Below are positions 35,101-44,431 of a stretch of 64,000 bases of DNA, in pieces. A program made the translations under genes and the position numbers. Numbering within the stretch: the first letter of the stretch is position 1; every line of letters starts with the position of its first letter. Source of the stretch: Didymodactylos carnosus (Eukaryota > Rotifera > Eurotatoria > Philodinida > Philodinidae); assembly GCA_905250885.1 (NCBI GenBank), contig CAJNOQ010000124.1:1-64000 (forward strand). Direction: 5' to 3'. The notes under the pieces are model-generated. The model made no database searches and was not told where the DNA came from. It saw only the letters and a program-made list of their open reading frames with translations.

Positions 35101-37886
35101 GGCTAAATCATTTTGTAATTTATCAGTTAAGCTACGAATTCGATCAGAAAACTCTCTTAATTCTATTTTAGAATTTTTATCGTGCAACAAACAGGACAAT
35201 GGTGTTTTAGGGTCTAAAAAGAAAAAAGAAAACTTATCTAAAATGTTAGGAGGTTAAATGCATGTGATCTTCCAAGTAACAATCCTTTGTAAATAGTATT
35301 ATGATGACCGAATAATGATAATTGTTCTCACCATCAAACTAATAAGAAATATTTAGAACCTTTTTTTTCACACATATCATTAGTGAAGGAGACAGGTTGA
35401 GCTTTTTATCATTATCTTGAACTGTGGTTTAAACTTAACATGTCAAAAATTGATGTATTTTTCCACGTCATGATGGAAATATCAAAATAACTACGTACCA
35501 GAATTTTCCTTTGAAGTAGGAAACAAAATATCATTACCATTGTCTTCACTATCAGCTAAAAATATATTAAAGCAAGAAATAAAATAGCATACCACGTTGT
35601 TGTGCCGTAGCTTTAATTTGATAAGCATTTGTGATTGATGACTCATCTTCATTACCAGCGGTACTAGTCCATGTCAGTTTAACACTTAAAATATCTCCTT
35701 GGCCTCGAACTTTCCATGAAGCTAAACGTCCATCTTGATGCAATTCTTGTAGAATAGTTAAAAATGTTTTTGGTATATTATCATCATCAGGTAAAATTTC
35801 TGACTTTTCAATTAAACTCGGCATAAACAACACTCATCGAAAAATAGATGTTACATCAATAGATATTATTTGCATGAAGATGTAAATTACATTTTAAAAA
35901 ATCGTTAAAATTGATATTTATATATATGTAAAATATCTTTTTTTTAATTTAAAAGAGAAGAAAGAGAGAGATGTGCAATTTATCGGTGTGTGTAGGATGA
36001 TGATACTTGTACAACAAGTGTACATATAGTAATATATATATATATATGCATATGTACAAATAATGAACAGAAAATTTGACCGTTATTGTCGACCGGTGTA
36101 GTTGGATGTATTAAAATGCTCATTTCTTTTTTTTTCTCGTACAACGTTGAATAAAAAAATATCATACAAGACGCAAAATAAATAACATCTTCTCTGCTTG
36201 AGCCTTTCGAAAGCCAACCTGTATTATTTCGTTTCAAATTATCATAGTGAGTAAAAGTTGTACAAAATTACTCAAAAGAAGAGATAAAGATTGAATAGAT
36301 TATACAATCTTGAATAAGGATAGCCAACAAGGATAGATATAAAACTTTCTAATTGTCTCTCTCTCACATTCTCACTCTTAAAATAAGAAAAAAAACGAAC
36401 ATGAGTATATATATAGTCAATGAGATTTGAATGACGTGAACACTTGACACGTAATTATATTTAACAAGCATTAGTCCATTATATTTGTGTATTTTATTAG
36501 ACGTTATCTCTATCAAATACTTGATTTTATCATATAGATACATTTTAAACAAGAGAAAGTACACTTACATATTTCTTTTTCACGCTTGTATAGATCTCGA
36601 ACAATTTTTGCACTACCACAACGCTTATATTTCTGACGTGTTTGAGCATAGAACCAATCTGATGAGCAACGTTCGAATTCTCTAAAATAGAGTGTACATT
36701 ACAGCCGCATATTTAGTAAATACACTGTAATTTGGAATTAATTTCTGATTTATAGAAAATCGATTTCGAAAGGCGATTTTCTGACTTTTATAAATTCCCT
36801 GTCGATTTTCTGGCTTTCTATAAATTTCTGATTTTCGATTTTCTATAAATTGAATTTTCATTTTATTCAGAAAATCGCCGAAGAATTTCCAAAAATATGA
36901 AAGTTCGGTGTCGATTTTCTATAAATAATTCCCATAATTCTTGAAAGTCCACATCGAATTTCTAAAATGTTGGAAAATCGGCTTCGAATTTCAAGAATCT
37001 TGGGAATTATTTATAGAAAATACGAGGTCGAAGTTTCTTGTAAATTCGATTTTCTAGAATCTAGAAAACCCTCAGGAAATTTATATATGGACTTTTTGAA
37101 TATCGCCGAGCATTTTCTATAAATAATTTCCAACATTACAGTGTATATCACCACTATAGGCAAGAAGTATTAAATATAGGATTGCTAAATCAAGAAACAT
37201 CATTCGAGTTAAAAAGAATACAAAGTTAACATAAGCATGTGTTAGTGGGTTTCATAAAGAAAACAGGGCGTTCCTATCGAGCTTTAAAGAATTCGTGTAG
37301 CCTTTTTATACCAAAGTTTGCGTCAATTTTATAGATCATAACATAGCCTATTTCCTGTAAAATCAAATTTTAATTGGAAATCAGTCTTAGTTAGCTGCCG
37401 ACTGAATGTCGAACTGAACGGAGAGTAGAACGGGAAGAATTAGAGACGAGATGCGCTGTTCTAACTCACAGTTTAGATCTAATGTTATCTTACACAAAGA
37501 TCAAAAACGTACTTGATTTTTTCACATAATTTGCAGGTCCATGCACCTTTCTTTTTATTCAATATTGAACAATTGTGACATACGAACAAGTTACATACTG
37601 CACAAGTCTCTTTTGGATTAAGTAATATTCTGAAATATCTGTAACATCGAATACATCGTTCATTATTAAAAGATTTTGGTTCCGCCAAATACTTTGTACG
37701 TTCAGCTTCTCGTGTGATATATTTTTGTATATCACTTCAATAATATGAAAAACAAATAAAACTGTCAGGTCTGAATTGCTTTTATATAAATAATACCTAC
37801 GATATTCGTCGACTTTCTTGTTGACGTAATTCAAAATCACGTTGAATGACGGCCAATATTCGTTTACATTCGTCATCATCTAACAT
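26172..37886 (-). CDS. Rab-effector (melanophilin/MyRIP-type RabBD) fused to Ig I-set domains
   Basis: Twenty-six in-phase exons, about 1,390 residues from the ATG at 37886: 37886-37801, 37734-37513, 36681-36569, 35832-35593, 35555-35499, 35213-35055, 34737-34654, 32483-32383, 32331-32257, 32199-32152, 32092-32006, 31953-31893, 31823-31651, 31583-31477, 31416-31022, 30960-30772, 30620-30447, 30374-30237, 30138-29866, 29812-29702, 29646-29534, 29480-29385, 29323-29180, 28771-28687, 28605-28241, 26648-26172. Residues 1-140 are a Rab-binding domain of Slac2 type: helix DDDECKRILAVIQRDFELRQ, a zinc finger (CIRC...CAVC...CHNC...CKLC, eight Cys), then DWFYAQTRQKYKRCGSAKIV, as in MyRIP and melanophilin, which bind Rab27. 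Residues 141-220 are unrecognised; a helical Gln/Glu-rich stretch follows. Ig 1 (about 635-732) has FKCQ, VFWF and DEGNYLCVLAND. Ig 2 (741-836) has LRCKI and VLWY. The rest is Ser/Pro/Asn-rich. The frame continues upstream to 38099, so the true start may lie further up. Role inferred: tethering Rab vesicles to actin or muscle structures. Confidence 0.82.
27290..28132. mobile_element. Mariner-like non-autonomous element in a Rab/Ig intron
   Basis: Long inverted arms of about 200 bp face each other in the 1.6-kb intron before the last exon. The left begins ACGGGTGTGTCATAAAGTCT at 27290; the right ends with CATAAAGT in inverse, CTTTATG... at 28132. Inner matches include TAGTTTTTTATCAAAGAATT-like and GCGAAATCTGAAGGTG-like blocks. 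Both sides are bounded by TA (27288-27289 and 28133-28134), as for Tc1/mariner insertion. There is no transposase in the roughly 400-bp centre. The arms differ by many small changes, so the copy is not recent. Confidence 0.65.
33329..33430. repeat. Hairpin in a long Rab/Ig intron
   Basis: Arms of about 36 bases (…AACTGTGGTCAAAATGCTGA… at 33341-33360 and its inverse near 33399-33420) with three mismatches surround a loop of about 27 bases. It lies in the 2.2-kb intron 32484-34653, which otherwise holds AT-rich DNA with no coding sign. Small foldback element or structured RNA; unresolved. Confidence 0.6.
36029..36050. repeat. (TA)n microsatellite
   Basis: Run of TA dinucleotides within a Rab/Ig intron. 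Confidence 0.7.
36721..37145. mobile_element. TA-flanked MITE in a Rab/Ig intron
   Basis: The element runs from TACACTGTAAT at 36721 to ATTACAGTGTA at 37145. CACTGTAAT...ATTACAGTG are the ends and TA on each side would be the target duplication. The next bases continue an imperfect match (TTTGGAATTAATT against the inverse of ATAATTTCCAAC). The interior repeats GAAAATCG, TTTCTATAAAT and CGATTTTC many times in both orientations. It is noncoding and makes the intron 36682-37512 long. Likely a Tc/mariner-type or related MITE. Confidence 0.7.
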
Positions 37887-38540
37887 CGAAACATCAGATG
37901 TATAGGATTTGTAAGCTTCTAGTTCGTGCTCGTCATCTGAATCGAGAATTAGAAACGTCTTTATCAGAATAAAATCTTTATCACATTGATGTTCCAAGTT
38001 CAAACTGATACCAAGTTTAGTTCTTTTATATGGCAAAACTATAGACGGAACAGTTTCGGTTCGAATTGAACTTATGAGGGCCTCTTCAATCGTCGTAGTC
38101 TAATTAATTATTATATTTCTAGTAGCGTAATATTTGCCGGTCTGTAAGTAGTAATCTGTAAAAAAACATTAACTCCCACCATTTTGGAGTATAAAGTTTC
38201 ACTTTTCTTATTGCTTCGGAATATTCTCTTAAAAAACGGATTTCAAACTATTTTGATAATTGTTTTACTAAACTAATGTATCTTGTGTCCATTAAACACT
38301 TTCCTAGGGTTCACGAGAATGAAGCCGAGCAGAACTTCTTTGGGTTTAGTAAATATGAGATGGGTAAATAAACTTTATCGATACATTGATGGATGTTTGA
38401 AAAAAATAAATTAATAAATTAAGTATCAGATTAACTCTATTATACTCATTCCGTTGTTGAATGTAGTAGATTTTAACTCCTTAGACTTCAAACGGACGTG
38501 ATAAAAAAATTTTCAACTCCAAAGTCAAGTCCGTCAACAG
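37887..38540. other. 5' flank of the Rab/Ig gene
   Basis: The reading frame of the first called exon stays open on the minus strand to about 38099, where TTAATTAG could be a splice acceptor. It encodes an acidic stretch (DSDDEHELEAY) directly before the called ATG. An upstream coding exon is therefore possible but was not found. Beyond 38100 the DNA is AT-rich without a gene. Confidence 0.4.
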
Positions 38541-38666
38541 AATTCATGTCCGGGCTTGAACCGTACTAAAAAATATAAAATCTAGATCAATGTTTCTAGA
38601 TATAGAAATAAGCTAAAATATTTACTTAAATCGCTACAATCTCAGCTTCAAGCCCGGACATGAATT
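38541..38666. mobile_element. 126-bp MITE with 20-bp perfect inverted ends
   Basis: AATTCATGTCCGGGCTTGAA at 38541-38560 is exactly inverted at 38647-38666. The interior, from 38557 to 38642, is repeated in inverted orientation at 41347-41432. The termini are GC-rich against an AT-rich interior. No coding capacity. Flanking AATT may be the target, but the duplication cannot be separated from the ends. Confidence 0.75.
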
Positions 38667-39959
38667 TGCCCACCTCTGAATCTTACAAATATTCGAGAAA
38701 TTTTTAGGTAATTGAGTAGCTTTTGGGTACTTGTCCAAGTATCCTGGTATAGTATAGTTTGGTATCTGACTACCGAAGAGGATACTCTGACGACATATTT
38801 TTACATAATCAAGGCACCTTTTAATTATTTCTTTTTAAATAGGCTCTTTGCCGGTGCCCACTATGGTACTTTTTGTGTAGCAGGCATCTCGACCTTATAC
38901 ATGGCAAGAGAGTCGTCTCATTAACGAACAACATCTTATTATTTTCCAAAAATAAATATTAGTACATCGCGCAAAACAAAACGTGTACTGGGTAGTTTAC
39001 TGAAACTTTTATAACAAACAGTTCAGTTTCGATATTTTCTGATTGATACTCACCAAAATCCGATGTTATCATTTCAATTTTTGTCAGCGTTCTGAAATGA
39101 TGACTATTGCGATATGCTTTCGTTAATACATTTTTTTTCTTTCTTTCTAGAAAAAAAACAACCAATATATTTTTTAATTTACTCTCTGTCAGCAATTAGG
39201 TCATTAGAGTCATTTTCTGACCATGACTAAAATAACATTAAACGAAGAAACGAAAAATCTATATTTATCATCCACAACTTCACGGTAGTATTGTAGCCCT
39301 TTTTCACAATTTTTCTCTTATACAGCGTAACTAGATCAGATTGTACACACAAGTATTATGCTCTTCAAACAATATTTTATTAGTAAATATATAAATAAGA
39401 CCGTTTACTAGAGTACTTACGGATTTTCTTTTCTTTTTTTTAATGATACTCAATCTAACGTTGAAAAAAACATGTTTTTTTTTTCTATGATGCTACGGGT
39501 CGTGATGTTGATTTTCATAAATTTTCTTTCTCTCTTTTTCTTATTCATAAAAAATATATCATTAAGACAGAGAGAAAATTGCAAATGATTTTTTTCCATA
39601 TTCCGTGTTATTGATTCAGAGTCAAACAAATATACTGATCAGTTTGAAAAGAGATGTCATTTGCATACAAAGGTGTTTACCTTTTTTATCTTTTAAACAA
39701 CTAGTCTTACCATAACTAATATTCTGATGTCTGTGTAATAGTATAATTGCAGTATAATTGTATAGTAATTCGAAATATTGAATGTAATTGTTATTAAAGG
39801 ATAAATGATGAAAACTTAACTTTATTTGTTGCACATCTTAATTATTCATTTGTTTTTACCATCAGATTGCGATTATTAAGAGTTAAATAGGTAGATAAGA
39901 TAATGATTTAACATTTTAAGGAACAGAATAACGCAAAATTTTGAAATATAGGAAAAACA
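38667..39959. other. Intergenic, no gene seen
   Basis: AT-rich DNA with several short frames lacking coding character (for example 38959-39195 and 39622-39834 on the minus strand). No structured repeat noticed. Confidence 0.3.
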
Positions 39960-40370
39960 TGACCTCGATTTTCTCCTAAACGCTGCGAACATTTTTCGAA
40001 ATTTTTTAAGGATAAGATCTACTTAATAAGATCGATAACTTTGCCCATACAACTGTCCTCGACACTTTCCATTTTTCACCCTCAGTTTTCCAGAAATCCT
40101 CTTAGAAAACTGCGGTACGGAAATACAAAGAAGCCTCAGAAAACGTTGAAATACATTGAATTCTTCATGCTGAACAGGAATATAGAGTTATAATAGCTCA
40201 ATTTTCTTTTCATGAGGTAAGGTTTTAACGGATTTTCTGAAAAACTGAGGGTGAAAAATGTAAAGTGTCGAGGATAGTTGTACTGGCAAAGTTATAGATC
40301 CTATTAAGTAGATCCTATTCTAAAAAAATATCGAAAAATTTTCGCAGCGTTTAGGAGAAAATCGAGCTCA
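39960..40370. mobile_element. Foldback element, arms about 136 bp
   Basis: The left arm at 39964-40099 and the right arm at 40230-40366 are inverse copies at roughly 90 percent by eye. Shared blocks are CTCGATTTTCTCCTAAACGC, ATCTACTTAATA, CCTCGACACTTT and TTTTTCACCCTCAGTTTT. The centre is about 130 bp and noncoding. Long arms with a short centre are typical of foldback or long-inverted-repeat MITEs. A transcript would fold into a long hairpin, so it may also be a source of small RNA. No clear target duplication. Confidence 0.75.
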
Positions 40371-41346
40371 AACTTCAGGAATTTTTCAAGTAAATTGAGT
40401 ACCACTCGAATGTAAAGTTAGATCGAGACCGACTTTCTTAACCATTAGAATCAACTCGCCAAGAGCTACAATTTGAGGTATAATTATGCAATGTTTCGTT
40501 CATTTTCGCCGACTTCGGTTTCACCCTCACAAAAAACTTGAGTTGTCTAGAAAACCACTTTTCACACGTTTTTTCAAAAAGCGTAAGCGAGAACTTTAGG
40601 TTATTTTTGATGCTCTACACGATGGGCAAAGTGAAATTTTTGCGGCTAATACTAAATGTAATAGTGAGCGGACCTGCGCGGAGGGGCCCTTGGAAGAGTT
40701 CAGTTTTAAAATCTCATCAGTTTCATACGCTCTCTAGTGATATCTAAAATACTCATATTATGTCAGTATTTTAGATATTATAACTTACGTTTTTATATTA
40801 TATTATACATTATTTTAACGTTGTATATTATACAACGTCAAAAAATGAATGATGATATAAAATCTATTCATCTACTAGCAGACAACGACATCTATCATAT
40901 AATTTAAGCGAAAATCTGTATTATTTGTTTAAAAACTCTGAGTGGTACTTCTCTAGTTTCTGTACGTTTGGAGATCGTATAATAGTCTCATACAGTATAT
41001 AAAAATAGGTCGTAGTCGTCAAGCAATTTTAAATTCTCTTCATATAAAAAAATTTCTGGTAATATTTCATCATTTTTATTCAAATATTAATGATAAGCAA
41101 AGGTACGCACTGATATCTTATTATATCAGTGTTTTTAAAGTATATAGTTTAACGACAAACTCAGCAATACACAGTTTGTTGGTCTTCATAGATTTTATTC
41201 AGACCCGAAAGATAGACATCATTGTTCGTCGATTACTAGATTCGATCTCCTTAACTTATGTTTGATTCACCAGGTGATATGTCATCTAAACAAAACATTC
41301 ACATATCAATGAATACTATCGTGTGAACCTATTTATCCAAAATAGT
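40371..41346. other. Intergenic, no gene seen
   Basis: AT-rich. A short AAAATACTCATATTATGTCAGTATTTT hairpin-like run lies near 40746-40776, and ATACAACGT-type inverted words near 40800-40845. No gene. Confidence 0.3.
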
Positions 41347-41432
41347 AGATTGTAGCGATTTAAGTAAATATTTTAGCTTATTTCTATATCTAGAAACATT
41401 GATCTAGATTTTATATTTTTTAGTACGGTTCA
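41347..41432. repeat. Inverted copy of the 38557-38642 repeat, without its ends
   Basis: The 86 bases are the inverse of 38557-38642 with no difference that I could see. The GC-rich terminal repeats of the 38541-38666 element are missing on both sides. It is therefore a partial copy, or the two sites derive from a larger inverted duplication 2.7 kb apart. The near identity implies a recent origin. Confidence 0.75.
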
Positions 41433-42263
41433 GATGCATGTTGATTATTATATTTTCGTCGAGCTTTTTCTTTTTCGAAACATTGTGAAATTCTAGTTTA
41501 GAAAACAAAAAACAATGGTTATATAAAAAAAAATTTTAAGACAGATAATAAGGAAATAATAAAAGAAATTAAGAAAAAACAAAATAATTTTGAAAAAACG
41601 TAACTATATATATAAGATAATCATTCTCATAAGATAGTGGCCTGAGTTTTTTTGTTTGTACGATTTTCGCGAACAAAGTTATACACTAAAAGTCAAAATT
41701 AAGTAAGAAAAAGAAAACAGATAATGTGGATTATTTCATTTATACAAAGTTTTTGTTTCATCCGAAAAAAACATCATGGCAAAAGTTTTCAATTTTAACA
41801 ACACACAAAAATGAACAAAGAAGGCGGTAAGTTTCTCTACTATCACATATTCTATTAGGAATAGATCTGGCACACACCGGACAAAAAAGAAATCAAAAGA
41901 AGTGGAATGGTTATTCTTCATTTCTTGCAATATAAAATTTGATCTTCTCAAGAAAAAAAGATCTACGAGTATTATAACGTTAACATCAAAACTGCCAATG
42001 ATTATCAGTTTAATTTCAAACTAAGATTTTTTCGTATCTATGTAAAAAATAATACATTATCGGTAAAATGGCAATCACAGTTAAAGAATTTTGGCTAATA
42101 GATGGAGAGACTATACACAATTTTATCAAAGTAGAATTATATGGAATGTATCAGAAGAATTCTTTTCGAAATAGAAAAAATGAGCACCATGGTGAAAATG
42201 TATATCAATAGAGCACCAAACCCAGTTATCAAAAATGGTCTATAGTTTAACGAAAAAAATGAT
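41433..42263. other. 3' flank of the MECOM-like gene
   Basis: AT-rich DNA downstream of the zinc-finger gene (minus strand). It probably includes its 3' UTR. No other gene seen. Confidence 0.35.
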
Positions 42264-44397
42264 CTAATTCGATGATGAAGTAGCTGTTGGTGTTGAATCA
42301 ATATGTAAATAATTATTAGAATATTCATCTACTGACGAATCTTCTTCACTTTCAATACTCTCATCAGAAGACGCTTCTGAATTATTATTAATATTGTTAC
42401 TTTGATTCAATGTATTGTCATCTGTACTCTTTCTCATCGATGAATAAGCAGCTTGCATTAATGTTAAACTATTATCATTACCGGAAATATGTTTCTTCAT
42501 ATGTCTATAATAAAAGAAAAATAACACTACTAGTTTCGAAAAACATTAGTATATACAGACCTATCAAGATTTGTTTGTTGTCCAAAACATTTGTCACAAA
42601 AAGTACAACGAAATGGTCGTTCTCGTTTATGAATGTTTCTAATGTGACGTTGTAAATTAGAGGATATGGAAAATGATCGATCGCAATATCGACAACGATA
42701 GGGCTGCTCGCCTAAAAAAGAAATAACGAACGAAATTGTAGAGAGCAGTGGGTCGATTAAAAATGTAGTATCAGTAGGAACAGTACAGAGAAGATATAAA
42801 TGGTTAAAATTCATAATTTATAGAGACTAATCTATTACCTGTATGAGTTCTTAGATGTCGAGTTAAATTGGCTGATCTTGGAAACGCTTTTGCACAGTAT
42901 GAGCAAGAATATCGATCACGATTTCGCGATGTTGAGCTGCTGCTTGTATGATGGTGGTGTTTATGAGTTAATGGTGGTGTCGATGGTGGACTGGACGTAG
43001 AGGGAATAGGTGGACGATGTGTATCTGATGTTGCTATTCGATTCTCCGACATATCTTTTAATGGAATGTTACATACAGTAGCTTTTATCTCATCATCTAT
43101 CGATGCCAGTTTGTCATTGGCTCCTCGTACTGCCGACGTGGATATTGAGTGTCGTGATAATTTTGTAATTTGTTTTGTTTTAGAAAAAGTTGAGTCATCA
43201 CCACCGAATACGTGTGTTATTCTTTGTGTACATTCTTCCGTTCGTTTAAGTGAATAATCGAGAGGCTCATTATTGTTACAACTGGTTGTTTCTGAAATGA
43301 GTGATGGTGACGAATTATCACTACCACTTGAACAATGACGTTGTCGTTTTGAATTAGTAACAACACATTTTGATAAATCGATAGGTTCGCTTGTTATAGT
43401 TGTTGATAATAGATTTCCTTTATTGTTTCGTTTTACAGATGTTGAACACGCTGATGAGGAGGATACAGGTGATTTAGATGATACTGAACTACTATTACAA
43501 TTGGAAGATGAAGAATCTCTGTCTCGGTTATTTAACGCTACTTGAGCCATTGTATTTATTGTAAACTGTGTTGGCATACAAGGTAAAGTTACAGGAATTA
43601 ATGATGGTGTGGACGCTGATGATTGTGAATGAGTTTTTAATGTTTTCTCAGTGAATGTTGGAGGTAAAAATGGAAAATAGGAGAAACCATTTTCTAACGA
43701 CGGCCATACATTTCCATTCAAGTTAACTGTTGGTTTTGTTGTAGCTGAAGACACCGTAAGCGTTGTGGATGTTGTACTTGATGAGGACAATTTTTGAGAT
43801 GAAGCTGTTGCTGCTAAATTTGTTTCTTTGCAAGAACTCCTAAACAATCAACGTATGCTTCTCAATATGGATTTTAAGATGACAAACGATTAAACTTACC
43901 GATGTTTATTCAAAGCGACATGACTCTGGAACGACTGTCCACACCCTTTACATTCGATTTGTGTACGTGCATTTGCATGTGAACGTTTATGACGGCATAG
44001 ATTTGAAAACTGAGTGTAACTCTTTGGACAATACTAGAAGAAATTGAAAATTCTGAATCAATGAAATGCACTAGGATAGGATGCACTGATTTGCTATTTA
44101 TGGATAGATTCCTATGAAACTAAATAGAGCTAATTTGTCTATCTAGCTTACTTCGCATTTCCACGGTTTGACACTTGAATGGATATTTCGATGTTGTTTT
44201 AAACCACTGGACGTTTGAAAACTTTTCCCACAATCGTTGCATGAATATAGACGATTTTCACATTCACTTCCACTTGAATTTGAAACATGATTTTCATTTC
44301 CGTTCTAAAGAAAGATGAGATAGACGAACGAGATTATTATATTTCATAATATACAATTATTCTATACCTGATGATGAGTAGAATTTTCACCATTCAT
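42264..44397 (-). CDS. MECOM/PRDM16-type (EVI1, Hamlet) zinc-finger regulator
   Basis: Nuclear C2H2 zinc-finger transcription regulator of the EVI1/PRDM16 family. Exons in order: 44397-44368, 44304-44152, 44033-43900, 43839-42839, 42711-42561, 42504-42264, all in phase, 569 residues from the ATG at 44397. N-terminal cluster: [38 protein letters not shown], and a C2HC finger CKGCGQSF...NKHRSSC, which match the last fingers of the first EVI1 cluster. A Ser/Thr-rich linker follows, with EPIDLS (a PxDLS CtBP-binding motif) and EPLDYS. The C-terminal cluster has three fingers: [58 protein letters not shown], nearly identical to EVI1. The acidic tail is rich in Ser/Glu/Asp. No SET (PR) domain or earlier fingers appear here. 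The frame at 44397 continues upstream to an acceptor at 44431, so the gene probably starts further upstream. Confidence 0.87.
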
Positions 44398-44431
44398 TGA
44401 TTCTATACTTTCATTGTCCTGTTGAAATACT

